Shown piece by piece: positions 10,853 through 22,934 of a stretch of 64,000 bases of DNA (its first letter is position 1; the number at the start of each line of letters is the position of its first letter). The notes below the pieces were generated by a model that did no database searches, had not been told where the DNA came from, and was given only the letters and a program-made list of their open reading frames with translations. Source of the DNA: Gymnogyps californianus. Lineage: Eukaryota; Chordata; Aves; Accipitriformes; Cathartidae. The position numbers and the translations under genes are program-made. The stretch is from the NCBI RefSeq assembly GCF_018139145.2, contig NC_059500.1, positions 28,005,437-28,069,436 of the forward strand, in the 5' to 3' direction.

Positions 10853-13134
10853 AAGCAGGGAAACACACTCTTATTCTTCACATTCTTTCTTAAAGTCTCC
10901 TCCTGGCATCGTCTTGTCCTTTATGAACTTACCGGATAGCCCTCAGACCATTGGGGTTACTCAACTCTCACAGGTTTTGGAGAGAGAAGACAACTTACTT
11001 TACACATAATGCTCCCTTCATTGCTGATTCCCTTAAAGCTTGGTACACCAGAAAGCTATGATAAATCTGAAGGTAATAGCTACCTACAAGGGCAAGTGAT
11101 GGTATGCCCTTTTCAAAAGCACACTGCATATGGAGTGAAGATTCAATATTTTGTTCCTACAGGTTCTTAAATCACCTCCCCTAAAAAAGTGCATTCAGGA
11201 GAAACTAAATTTTCTACTCTCTTTGTCTTTGCTTTCATTAGGTCTGCTTTAGAGTGGATTAAGTAGGCTAGTTAGCCATTTAGTATCTGCTTTGGCTTCT
11301 GCACAATTTAAGTTCAGCATAAACCTTTGTTATTATTTCCCATTAAACATCTATCTCAAATATCTGCAATGAAAAAGCAGCAAGACTAACAATGGATAAT
11401 GTTCTGGAAACTTTTCTTATGAAGAAGGTAGAAGACCTGTTTGCAGGCTCTCAGCTAGGGAAAAAACACTACATAGATAAAAGTCACTGAACTTCTCTTG
11501 GTAGCTGTTTAAAGGTGCCTTAAGCTACCCTGTGGCCAAAATTAGGAAAGTACACCCAGCAGCAGATAGTCCACCACCACAACCAAAATGGAATACTTGC
11601 AGAGAAAAATGTTACAGGAATGAAACTAGCAGTGGCAGTGTAGTTTAACAAGCCTTTTCTGTATCTTTCATAGCAGCCTGCTCCAAAAAGAAATAAAGGA
11701 GTCAAGAGGATGCATTAGAGATATTAAAACTTATCTTGCTAAGTTATTTGTACATTCAAACAACCTGCATTTCCTACAAACAGGTGTGCTGATAAGTTTG
11801 ATTACCTGCCAAAGAAAGAAAAACCTCAAGGACTGTAAGACATGCAACAGATATTAGCATTAGTGACATTTCTAATATCCTAAACCATACATCTTATTTC
11901 ATTTAATTGCTTCTGCACACTTAGCAGTACTTGTGCAGCAGCAGGGATGTTAAATCACTATTATAAAAGAGAAAAATCTATTATCACTTTTTCCAGAATA
12001 ACAAGTCAAAGAAAAACACAAAAACATTGAGAATAAATAAAGACAGAAGGTATACCCTTTAAAACACGCACTTCCCCCCAGTACATACAGACATTTATCT
12101 CCTGAAGTTCTCCTCTTGGTCATCTGTTTGAGAAGACATATACCAGTATAAAATGCTACCACAGTCAATCATTTTCAGAATGTGGCTAAAGAGTAAGATA
12201 AGACCACCTATCTACTACCATCACACCCTAGCCACCCACACAATTTGAACACAAGACTCTCAACTTTTTCCTCCAGTACTGCCAGGAACAATGAAGTAAA
12301 GAACATGCTGGAGGACTTTAGCAAAACTGAGGATAAAAGCCTACTGCAGATTATGAAATGCAGCTTTTTCTTGTACTTATTTAAGAGTCTTTAAAAAAGC
12401 CACTGGAGCAGATTTCAAGGGACCTAAGTCTCTTTTGCAGAGCTTACTCAGGTTAGCCTCATTCCCTCATTTTATACTCCTTCAGAACTCATTCACGATG
12501 CAGACTGTTCTTGGAACAGGCACAAATTAAGAAAAGGTGATTCTGAATTTCAGTGATGTATCAGCCCAACCTCTGGCTTCTGGCAAATGCAAAAATTTGC
12601 CTCACTCATACAAGCATTGGCATTAGTCAGTACCTCAGAATTCAGCATGAATGCCATAGCAAAATTGATTTTCACTTATTCATGTTATTGTACAGCAATC
12701 TCCATGGAAGATGTGCAGGCTTTGAACTACTGTGATCAGCACCCCCTGCTCCTAAGCCCAGTAATAAAAAACCTACTTCCGAGCTTAACAGAACAGTGAA
12801 AATTCTCCAGTATTGATGGTCTTGAAACTGTGCACACATGGCCTGACATATCTTGACAATACAAGAGCTACACTACCACAGTTAAAAAAGGCCATTTCAC
12901 TCCAAAAAGGGAACAAGATATGCGACAGCGTCAGCTTCAAATGCATGTTCAAGTAATTTCCTTTATTGATAGAAAGATGCCCCCAAACATTCAGAGCATT
13001 TTTCACCTCTGGCTCTGGAGGTAAACCTAAGGACATCTTAGCCAGGCTCATCCTTTGTACCTTCTTGTTTTCTTCCTACAGACACACCTGCTATCCAAGT
13101 ACTTTTCTTAAGGTAAGGAAATGCCATAAGCTAT

Positions 13135-13691
13135 TATCCTGGTTTCAGCTGGGATAGAGTTAATTTTCTTCCTAGTAGCTGGTATAGTCCCAGGAAAATA
13201 ATGTTGATAACACACTGATGTTTTTAGTTGTTGCTAAGTAGTGTTTATACTAAGTCAAGGATTTTTCAGCTTCTCATGCTCAGCCAGCAAGAAGGCTGGA
13301 GGGGCACAAGTTGGGAGGGACACAGCCAGGACAGCTGACCCAAACTGGCCAAAGAGCTATCCCATAGTATATGACATCATGCCCAGTACATAAAGTGGGG
13401 GGAGTTGGCTGGGAGGGGCAGATTGCTGCTCAGGAACTAACTGGGCATCAGTCGGTGAGTGGTTAGCAATTGCATTGTGCATTACTTGTTTTGTATATTC
13501 TAATTCTTTTAGTATTATTATTGTCATATTATTATTATCATTATTTTCTTCCTTTCTGTCCTATTAAACTGTCTTTATCTCAACCCATGAACTTTACTTT
13601 TTTTTCAGTTCTCTTCCCCACCCCACTGGGTGGGGGGAGTGAGCAAGTGGCTGAGTGGTGCTTAGTTACTGGCTGGGGTTAAACCACAACA
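13135..13691 (+). mobile_element. Solo LTR of an endogenous retrovirus (LTR family 1), older copy
   Basis: Begins TATCCTGGTTTCAGCTGGGA and ends GGTTAAACCACAACA. It is flanked by a perfect 5-bp target-site duplication, GCTAT (13130-13134 and 13692-13696). It matches the copies at 19600, 38109 and 59745 along its length. The first TG has decayed to TA, the TATA box is degraded (TACATAAA near 13389) and there are many substitutions. It keeps an ATT-rich stretch (about 13510-13545), the ATTAAA poly(A) signal near 13563, and the CCCCACTGGGTGGGG block. There is no internal retroviral sequence, so it is a solo LTR formed by recombination. It lies inside the RGMB intron, antisense to the gene. Confidence 0.92.
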
Positions 13692-13696
13692 GCTAT

Positions 13697-14353
13697 CAAT
13701 ACTAGCACATGTATTCCTTCTCTAGCCACCTCAAGTGGCTGAGAGCAATCTTAAGTCTTGCCTATCTGAACAGGGACTTACACTCTCAGCAGAATTTTCA
13801 GGCTGCTGCTTCTTTAGTAAAGCCAGGGTACTAAGACCCTCTGACAACCACTTGCCATCAATGTAATTTTTTTGCTACCTCCTCTCAGTTCTCCACAGTT
13901 CCCGTTCTTGTCTCTGCTCCGAACCCTCACTGTCTTGGTAACTCATTTGTTGTGCCACTGTCAATATTTTTTGTTTTCTACTGTTATGGCTATACAATCT
14001 AGAGAATTGCAAATTAGAAAAGCAGAGACACTCTTGCCTTGCTCCTTGCCTAGAATTTCTACCTAGTGCAGAGGCAGTCACAAATGCTGCAATCTGATAA
14101 CTGTTTACATTTAGTATCCTTAAAGGCTTATGTGGTGATACGTACAGGGTTTTCTTGTGGTGGGGAGAAGCAGAAGGAAGAAAAAGACCTATTTTAAGTT
14201 TTGTTTGATTCTCAGAAAAGAAGAGGCTAACAGTTTTAATTTCTTAGACTACTGCATAGAAGATTCTCAAGCTGCTATGCTTCTTAACTGTTAAGGGCTT
14301 ACTCTACTGTCTTGGCCTTTTACTTCTGTATGCATGCACAGTGCTTAAGAACA
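13697..14353. other. RGMB intron adjoining the exon donor
   Basis: Unique sequence between the solo LTR and the splice donor. I recognise nothing in it. Confidence 0.5.
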
Positions 14354-14362
14354 ATCCATACC
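14354..14362 (-). promoter_or_regulatory. Splice donor of the RGMB exon
   Basis: The minus-strand sequence is AATAAG|GTATGG, with the last exon base at 14362 and GT at 14361-14360. The codon before it is the Lys of the conserved ATATNK, and the next family residues (an Ile-rich strand) do not follow in the genomic sequence. This confirms the boundary. Confidence 0.85.
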
Positions 14363-14873
14363 TTATTTGTAGCAGTAGCGCTGGATCCTGGGACCACAGG
14401 CACGTTGGTCACTTGCACTGATAAGTAGTTATTGTCTATGAGGGGCCAAGCACCTTCTACTTTGCATGTCTGGAAGTGATCCTTAAAAGTCCTCAGATGA
14501 GGATCACCAAACAAGCCACAAAACAGGTAAGTACGAGAAGGAGTCTTCTCTCCTTCCTGAAGTTCTCTGGCTTCTGTGTGGCCGCTGTAATTGCATGGAT
14601 CATGGGTCACTTCAGGGTTGGTGGAAGATGTGGGTCCATCTTTGGAACAGTTTCTCTGGCTCATGAGGTCACTGATCCCAAGCACTGCAGAATGGTAGAC
14701 TAGGTTTCCACGGCATACTTTGGAATTGCGATAGGTACAGGCAGAGTATGCTCGCAGGGCCTTGCAGAACTCCAAATCAAAGCCCTCAATAGCCGAGTTT
14801 AGATGTGACGTTAAGGATACAAAATCGGTGGTGCACTTCTGGATTTGACAAGGTGTTTGCAGCTGGCAGTCAC
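14362..14873 (-). CDS. RGMB: RGMB internal coding exon (repulsive guidance molecule B / DRAGON), partial gene
   Basis: RGMB is a GPI-anchored co-receptor that binds BMP ligands and neogenin at the cell surface. The minus-strand translation carries family hallmarks in order: a Cys-rich N-terminal block starting GDCQ with CQIQKC, then LVYHSAVLGISDLMSQ, an NCS glycosylation site, THDPCNYSG (a second N-glycosylation motif), and CGLFGDPHLRTF. The GDPH at 14497-14508 is the Asp-Pro autocleavage site of the partial von Willebrand D domain. It is followed by CKVEGAWPLIDNNYLSVQV and ends at ATATNK. The acceptor AG is at 14874-14875 after a pyrimidine-rich tract and splits the first Gly codon. The donor GT is at 14360-14361 (AAG|GTATGG). 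The exon is 512 bases: 2 bases plus 170 whole codons, ending in phase 0. The open frame continues a few codons into intron at both ends, which is not coding. There is no stop or frameshift. RGMA and hemojuvelin share the fold, but the wording around SDLMSQ and the GSSATATNK end fits RGMB best. The signal-peptide exon and the last exon are not visible. Confidence 0.95.
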
Positions 14874-14905
14874 CTAAGCATAAAACAGATGGCAGAGAGA
14901 AATCA
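14874..14905 (-). promoter_or_regulatory. Splice acceptor region of the RGMB exon
   Basis: Read on the minus strand, a pyrimidine-rich stretch (TTTCTCTCTGCC, then TGTTTTATGCTTAG) runs straight into the first exon base at 14873. The AG occupies 14875-14874. The resulting phase (one base of the Gly codon in the previous exon) matches the known split just after the signal peptide in this family. Confidence 0.85.
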
Positions 14906-16072
14906 AGCAAACTTGTTAGATTGCAATACCCCATTCCACACCCACAGGTACTGTAAAAAACAACTTGAAGACAACTTACAGTGCTTACCCATTAGGGAAA
15001 CACTATATAAAAGAGAAAAAGGGGTTGGGAGGCAGAAAGATAGCAATACAGACCATCTCAAAGGCTGAGATGACCCATGTGTGACTTAATCCATTACTTG
15101 ATATTGTCTAGATGGAAGTTAAGATCACTAACTCCTGCCAACTATGAGCCCAGTATTTCTTTCCAGATATCAAGGTGATGATGTAATTCTGTGCTTCAGT
15201 TAATCACTTAGTCAATAATCAAGTCTCCATTTAGTCTTTCAGTGCTTTATCAAGTTACTGAACTTTTAAACAGAATCCTGCCCCTCAGCAGGATGTGGTA
15301 AACGTGGCAAGCGATAAACGTTTAGACAAAAACAGACTGAATGAAGCAGAAATCAAAGTTTCCTTTCTAGAAAGCAGGGTGGGGGGAAGGAGGGTAGGGA
15401 AGTGGGCAGGCCACAAATTCAGCTTGCTCTGTTTCCCTGGCACTGCTATAGCTAAAGCTTCACTGCTTGCTTTCTGGGACTAATGAGGGAGAAAACCCAC
15501 AGCTGTCTGAAGTGCAAGTTGCCAGCTAAGGAATCCATACGCTACAGTAGCAGTACCTCTTACAGTGTAATTCAATAATAAGACAAGGGGCAAAGAACCC
15601 TCTCCTCACAAAAACCTGAAGTACTTATCAAATGTATGCAACAGGTACACAGTTCAGTTTACATAAACAAATCAGTTAGACCTTATCTGGTCACCTGATT
15701 TCAGCGAGAAAGCACAATTACCATCCCAGCAAGCAAACTGGAGTTTTACAGCCCTCTCCTCCACAGATCTCACTGTCATGATCTGAAATCCTTCCAGATT
15801 CTCATGCCAGTTAACAATGGTCTTCTGCAGGTAACTTTTACACAAGAACTCATGAGGAGCAGAAATGAAACGAACAAGAGTGCATGCTGCACTAAAAGAA
15901 ACAGAGCCACATGTTCCACAGGGGTTAAACCGAGGAGGACCCCAGTCAAAGGAGAGCTTAGGTTCCCTCCCATTCAAAGAGCCATAACAGAAAATGGACC
16001 TTTATAAAGAATATGTGCAAGGCTTCATGCGATAGCTGTCCAAGCACCCAAAACTATCTACTAAAAACATGC
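14906..16072. other. RGMB upstream intron
   Basis: Intron 5' of the RGMB exon on the minus strand. The 101-codon minus frame at 15672-15977 has no recognisable domain or splice support. No signal-peptide exon is visible. Confidence 0.5.
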
Positions 16073-16572
16073 NNNNNNNNNNNNNNNNNNNNNNNNNNNN
16101 NNNNNNNNNNNNNNNNNNNNNNNNNNNNNNNNNNNNNNNNNNNNNNNNNNNNNNNNNNNNNNNNNNNNNNNNNNNNNNNNNNNNNNNNNNNNNNNNNNNN
16201 NNNNNNNNNNNNNNNNNNNNNNNNNNNNNNNNNNNNNNNNNNNNNNNNNNNNNNNNNNNNNNNNNNNNNNNNNNNNNNNNNNNNNNNNNNNNNNNNNNNN
16301 NNNNNNNNNNNNNNNNNNNNNNNNNNNNNNNNNNNNNNNNNNNNNNNNNNNNNNNNNNNNNNNNNNNNNNNNNNNNNNNNNNNNNNNNNNNNNNNNNNNN
16401 NNNNNNNNNNNNNNNNNNNNNNNNNNNNNNNNNNNNNNNNNNNNNNNNNNNNNNNNNNNNNNNNNNNNNNNNNNNNNNNNNNNNNNNNNNNNNNNNNNNN
16501 NNNNNNNNNNNNNNNNNNNNNNNNNNNNNNNNNNNNNNNNNNNNNNNNNNNNNNNNNNNNNNNNNNNNNNNN
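16073..16572. other. Assembly gap, exactly 500 N
   Basis: The run of N is a round 500, which suggests a placeholder and not a measured length. Any open frame across it is meaningless. It lies 1.2 kb upstream of the RGMB exon, where the preceding exon could fall. Confidence 0.99.
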
Positions 16573-19500
16573 TCACCTCCAATCCTTGGCTTTATTCTAG
16601 CAAATGTGGACCTGATAATACCCTGGCCCTGCATAAACCTTCTGCTTCAAAACATGGCATACAGGAATAAGATTGTGATATTGGAAATGCTGCCTCACAG
16701 CTTCCTTTAGCTGGGAAAAGTTCTTTTGTCTTTGTGCTTGCTTAGGTATCAGAGTAAGTAAAATAACTTGTGTAGCTCTCAAAGCTTTGAACAACCATGA
16801 CAAGCTGATTAGTTAGGTATCAAGCCATCGATTTCCAGTGGAAAATGAACTAGCTCCTAAGAGAATTAGATATTTCACAACAAGCTAATGATAGCCTCTG
16901 AGACTTGCTTCAGGAAATGTCACATCATTATCTGTATTTCTGCAATCAGAGGATTTGGACTAAGGAGAGCCTTGCCTGTATGAGTTTCATTGGTGAGAGA
17001 GTTTTGCTTGGGTTACTATTCATTATTTATATGATTGCATCTCACAATATTATTGCTGTGGTAATTTGCACAAAATTATTATATGGTACATAAGCAGTAA
17101 TGAGACAACTTCTAAGCTATATGATAGACTAACTCCACAGATTCCTTTAACTTTAGTGGTGCTGTAGCAACCACAGTGACTCTATGCATGATCAAATGAC
17201 CTTGTCTTCCAGTATTTTCTATTAGTATTGGGATCACAGGCAGTGAATAACATAAAAATAAAACAGAACAAAACATGTTGTAGGTTCTGTTCTTACAGGT
17301 ACAAATATATGCCATCCTGGGTTATGATACTCATTCACTGCTTTGTTTATGTTGGTAAATTACACTGATAGTCACAGCATTTCCTTTGTGATAATATGCA
17401 GCCACCATTAAATCAGGTCTTTACATTTCCATTTTCCTTCAGCTTCAGTTGCCAAACTCACATTGGTTTAATAGTTTACAAAATTGCATCTGTGGATATT
17501 GTCCTACTTCTCTATCTACTAAGCAAACAGTGTCCAGCAAATGCTATTTAGTTACCATTACTGTAAATGTAGGGATAAAAACAATATTAAGTAAAGAAAA
17601 TTAATTCCATCTCTGAGTTCCAATCACTCACAACCACCTTAATTACTGTGTTGCTGTAACTATAACAACATTTGGGAGAATGGGAAGCTCTTCACATTTT
17701 AAATCACCTAATCTACATAGTTTAGATTATACTGCCATGGGCAAGCCCAGTGGAGTCTCATGTCTTCCAAGCTTAAAAAGTTGAAGCAGCATTTCAGTAC
17801 ATTTACCTCAATCTATGTTATGTTCCCAGAACATCTATTCTTTTTAGATTCAAGTACTTACAAGCATCTGACAAATTCCAGTAACTGCTAAACATAGCAC
17901 AGAAAGATTTAAATTTGCTACTGTCCCATGTTTTCAAATCTAACCATCAGATTGGAAATAAGCTAAAGACCTATCCAAATCAACAGCCTGGGAGACAGTA
18001 AAATGCCTCATAATATTTCGCATTCAATGTTTAGAAAATCAGCACCCACATCAGCCTTCATACCCACCCACCCATTTTTAAAATAAATCATTATTATAAA
18101 CTAAGTTGAGACTGAGTCTTGCTGACCAATAAAAAGCAAATCCCAAGGAAACAGAGCAGAAGGCTGTCAGCTTGTAATATCTGCCAATTTGTAGAATCCT
18201 CCCTGAAATAACTGAACTGATCCTAATCCAGGTTTACTGTAAACTTCCTGGTCTAGATTACAGTTTGATAGAAAAATGCAATTCATGTTCAGTTATCTCT
18301 TTCTATCCTTGTTTCTCACCCATTCCCATCACTGTAGGACAAACACTCATGATTTAACTCTTGTATTTAGCTTTGTAATACCTTTGTGAAGAGGAAAATA
18401 ATAGCTTCATTTTTCTGACAGCAGTCTTAGAGAAAGTAGGATTCATCTCAGCTGACTGTTGCCACCTGGAAGTAAGATGTCTACAATAAGTTAGTTGCCT
18501 AAACTCCTTCTATGGCCAAGTCAAACAGCAGATATTGGGGGATAATTTGTTCTTTTTGTGTTTAAAAGCTATTTCAGAAGGGTTATGCCATCCTGTGGAA
18601 AGGCCAATCTCTCTCCATTGGAGTTGAAAAGAGTACTTGGATTAAACAGCTATCTTTTTGATTCATGAAGCTAAGTGAGATGAATCCAGCCAAAAAGACT
18701 GAACTAGGCTGAGACTAGAGAACAGAGACTGATGAGTTGCGATACTAAGGTTTACTGGAATTAACAAGGTTCTCCGTAAAAAGGAGAAAATGGGGTACCT
18801 GAGAATGGGTACAAAACAGCATACTGAGTCCAGGAGCCACAGATCTTTGCAAACTGAGAATACCTGGAGGAGAACACAGCATAAACAATGATCCTCAAAA
18901 AACATTAACGCCATGATTTTAGTACGGAGATTTGGGTGTACTTACCTCTGCTCAGATTTTCCAGCCATGGATGCTTCCACAATCTTCCCTTACTAGAAAC
19001 AAGGTAGATCTAGCCTGTTGTGTCATTACAATGCTGAGCCCAAATTAATATAACCTGACTCTCAGCATGGGTGTCTGCATGGGCACAGCACTGTTCTAAC
19101 ATGGCTACAATCATCTGACTAGAGCTGGCTTATGCTTGTCTGGCTTGTAGTGTAGGTGAAGTGAGAAGGTATTATCTGTACCTGTCTATATAGCCAGCTT
19201 CGGGTATCCAGGTATGAAAATTTCTAGCATTCTATGGGCTATGCTATAATAACTTTTATTCTTCTGTTGCAATTTTTCAGGTTTCAAAAATGCATCAGTG
19301 ATTCTAAGATTAATCTGCCATGGATGGATATAAAGCACAGGATAGGATCTGTTTTCATTATGAAAGGGATCCAGAATGTCTTTCAGGTTTTTTAATGTTT
19401 GACAAGAGTTATTCCTGGATGTTGAAACTTCCTTGATGTATGCAACATGAAAACACAATATGCAACTGAGGAAAAACAATTTTCATTTTAAAAACCGTTT

Positions 19501-19594
19501 ATTAGTATTGTAAAGTACATTCATATGCAAAATCTTCTTTCCAGTCCTCTTGGATTGAACACGTTGAGATCCATTTTCTTTGTTTATAGAATGA
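16573..19594. other. Unique AT-rich sequence, no gene recognised
   Basis: No exon-like protein similarity, LINE or LTR was recognised between the gap and the solo LTR at 19600. It may be RGMB intron or upstream intergenic DNA, depending on what the gap hides. Confidence 0.5.
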
Positions 19595-19599
19595 CACCA

Positions 19600-20226
19600 T
19601 GTCCTGGTTTCGGCTGGGACAGAGTTAACTCTCTTCTTAGTAGCTGGTACAGTGCTGTGTTTTGGATTTAGTGTGAGAATGATGTTGATAACACTCTGAT
19701 CTTTTAGTTGTTGCTAAGTAGCGCTTATCTTAAGCCAAGGACTTGTCAGTTTCCCATGCTCTGCCAGCAAGCAGGTGTGCAAGAAGCTGGGAGGGAGCAT
19801 AGCTGGGGCAGCTGACCTGAACTAGCCAAAGGGGTATTCCATACCATGGAACGTCATGCCCAGTATATAAACAGGGGGGAGTTGGCCGGGAGGCACAGAT
19901 TGCGGTTCGGGAACTAACTGGGCATCGGTCAGCGGCTGGTGAGCAATTGCATTGTGCATCACTGGTGTTTTTTTTGTTGTTTTGGTTTTTTTTCCCTTCC
20001 TCCCCCTCCTTTTTTGTTATATTCCTTTTCATTACTATTATTATTATTATATTGCATTATTACTATTGTTAGTATTATATTTTACTTTAGCTATTAAACT
20101 GTTCTTATCTCAACCCACGAGTTTTACTTTTTTTTTTCCCTCTTTCCTCCTCCTCACCCCACTGGGACGGGGAAGGGGGAAGCAGCTGCATGGTGCTTAG
20201 TTGCTGGCTGGGGTTAAACCACGACA
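19600..20226 (+). mobile_element. Solo LTR, family 1, young copy
   Basis: Runs from TGTCCTGGTTTCGGCTGGGA to GGTTAAACCACGACA with TG...CA termini. It has a perfect 5-bp target-site duplication CACCA (19595-19599 and 20227-20231). The U3 is almost identical to the copies at 38109 and 59745, implying recent insertion of the family. It carries a TATATAA box, an ATT-rich low-complexity tract and the ATTAAACTGTTCTTATCT poly(A) region. No gag, pol or env follows on either side. The 5-bp duplication suits ERVL-type or related avian retroviruses. I do not assign a named family with certainty. Confidence 0.95.
19864..19870 (+). promoter_or_regulatory. TATA box of the solo LTR at 19600
   Basis: TATATAA in the context CCCAGTATATAAACAGG, about 265 bases into the LTR as expected for a U3 promoter. 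Confidence 0.6.
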
Positions 20227-22920
20227 CACCAGTAATAAATGCTTCTTTAATTTTGAAATGGTCTAATCTGATCAATTAACATTACCACTCAGTGTAATAC
20301 TGTAGTGAAGGTTATCTAGAAATTTGAAATGCTTCTCTTTGAATAAGTTGTTTATACATTTTAAGGTCTGTTGTGCTCTTTCTAGAATGTGCTTGATAAA
20401 AAATATTCTTTTTTATATCCTCCCTTGTACACCCCAAATTCCGCGTGGCAAAAACTTTGAACTGATTCTTTGAAGATCTTCCACTTTGAATAGTTCAATG
20501 GTGTTTTAAAGCCTATGGATGTTGTGTGATCTGGAAAAAAATCTGAACCTTTTGGAACAAAGATTACGTGTAGCTTATCCCTGGAGGAGGAGAATTAGGA
20601 AGAGTATCTGCAAGAGAAGATCAGTTCCATCACGTCAGGATATTTCTTAAACATCCAAAGGTAAATTTCCCCTTGAATTTGTCTGTCATTAAGAAGCTAA
20701 CAGAAGGAATATGCAGACCATCTCAGCTGTAAGTAAAAATACTGCTTTCAGGCTATTTCTTTTTCCAATCTATGGAACACATGTCACGTATGGTTTGCTT
20801 TTGCTTCAGTGCCCTCCAAGAAATATTGGTGCTTTTTCCCCTATTAAGAGGCAACTCCTACCTCCTTTTAATTTTGTACTGCTCTAGTAGAATAATAATA
20901 ATTTGATAATAATAAGGTAGTACAGCTACTTCTGTTCCCTGAACCCATCTTTGACTTTGGATGTTGTCACAGCAAGAGTACATCTAAATGCTTCTTTTGT
21001 AGGCTGATTGGGCTCATCCTGTCTATTCTCCCTGCGTTCCAGAAGCCATGTAGCTATATTAGTGCAGGTTACTGTCCATCTTGTCTCAGAGGGGCTTATC
21101 CTTACAAGATCCATGTCCACACCCCTGGACACAGTTTTTTGTTTGGTTCTGGGTGACCTCTGGCCAGATCTGAGCAGGGGCAGAATCTTCTCATGCTGAA
21201 CTACATAATATGTTACGCTCTACAGTCTCAGATGTTCATGATGCTATGTTCACCAGTTAACTCTATAAATAGCTTACCTAAGAAGGTACTTCACCAGAGG
21301 TCATATGGCATCTTTCCTTTTTCTTAGGATCTAATATTGTCATACTGCTATGGACTTTTTCCACTGGAATAAGAAGTACAAAGAAAGCAAGATACCTGAA
21401 GAGCGTGATATAGGAAATTTTGTTCCCTTGACTAATGCTGAGTAATAATTCATTCTACAAGCATGGCCATTGATTTATAGAACCAGATTATGTCATCCTG
21501 TCTCATGCTGGCTGATGTAAAGCAAGGCTAAAACCAAGCACTTGTAGCTATAGCAGTACGTTTTCCTCATCTCCTCTAATACTACCCTAATATCATTTTT
21601 CAAGCATTCAAACACCCAAGCTGTTACAGGAAAAGTTCCCTGAGAGAATGAGGGCAGAGAGCTTGTGAGGGGTGTTGATAGATGAGCCAATTCTCTATTT
21701 TACAAGTCTGAAAGTGTCTGCAAAGTGCTTAGGGCTGTATTATGAAATTTCTTTCTCAGCAAGTACACATATATACAAATAGATTGTTGTGGTCAATAAT
21801 TGACAAAATTTAAAAAATAAGTTGGTGTGTAAGGAATGAAGCCTTCTAGACAATATTGCCCACACAGTGGGAAGGAACAGACATCACAGCTAGCAAGGAG
21901 TAGTCCCCTGGAGAAGGGGGGTCTGCTTCTTCTCTAGGGGGTTGCTGGGCCAGCATACTGAAGAAACTTGTTCTACTCAGAGAGTCTGATAGATAACTGA
22001 ACAAGTTAATGATTATTTCACTTGTATATTTCCTCCATCATATCATAGATTACACCCTTCTACCATGAAATATTTCTAATATTCTTATGGTAACAGAAAC
22101 ATAGGGCTGTCATAACTCATGTATGGTTATGTCAGTGAGTGAGCACTTATGCCTAAGAGACCTGGCTGATCCATAGAGAGACTTGATTTGTCACAGAGAG
22201 CTTTTGTCATCTGTATTGGATTAAAAATCCTACCAAAGTTGGTGTTTTCTAAGATTAGATGGTGATTTCCAAGGTTAGATATAAGCATTGACATTTTGCA
22301 CTGATGTTTTGATACTGCTTTTCAGTGCAAAGCATGAAGAGCCTATTAGTGCAATGTGACAACAGCAAATATTGCTAGGGTTATGGGTGAGTTTCAGTTT
22401 TTGGTGCTGCATGGCTGTATCTACTGTAGTGGTCTCCAACATAGTTGAAATTGAGTTTTCTGAAGCATCAGAGTAGTTGCAGAGAGAAGGAATCCAAGAA
22501 TCTCCTATATGGAGATTCCCACTGACAACACAGCTTTCCCTTAAGCTTTCAAAGAAAATTAATAACATCAAACAGATTATATTACCTGAATGGGTTTGTT
22601 TGTTACGTCTTTGAATAGGATAAAATGTGAAGTGAAAGTTTACATTTCATATGTAAATGGCCAATTGTTAGAGAAAGAATTTGATAGCCATGCTGCTAGT
22701 TAAGACTGTTCCTCTGTGTGCATATTGTTAAAAATATGCATTTCAAGTGGCTAGCAGAAACTACATCATTAAAAATTTTCTCTTCGTGGAATGGCCCTTC
22801 TTACTGAATTTTTCTTACTGAAGAATTTATTATCAAAATATAGCCTCAGTAGCTAATCATTCTCACAGGCAGAAGAGAATAAAAACAAAAAGCAGCACAT
22901 TATTTTGTATTGCAAATTAA

Positions 22921-22934
22921 TGCAATTAATTGCA
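22921..22934. other. 14-bp perfect palindrome
   Basis: TGCAATTAATTGCA is its own reverse complement and contains a double ATTA/TAAT homeodomain-type core. It lies in AT-rich DNA where chance palindromes are not rare. Confidence 0.3.

Larger units (their letters stand above)
9675..13134. other. RGMB intron, mostly unique sequence
   Basis: Contains a possible MIR-like relic and a poly-G run, listed separately. No exon was recognised. The frame at 10571-10939 is spurious, since it runs through the poly-G tract. Confidence 0.5.

Noticed and set aside
14476..15068. Plus-strand frames overlapping the RGMB exon (14476-14703, 14805-15068)
   Set aside because: They are antisense shadows of the conserved minus-strand exon.
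15672..15977. 101-codon minus-strand frame upstream of the RGMB exon
   Set aside because: It has no signal peptide or RGM-family wording, and no donor site that would join the exon at 14873 in phase. It looks like chance.
16002..16710. Four long open frames of up to 213 codons around 16.0-16.7 kb
   Set aside because: They are open only because the 500 N bases contain no stop codons.
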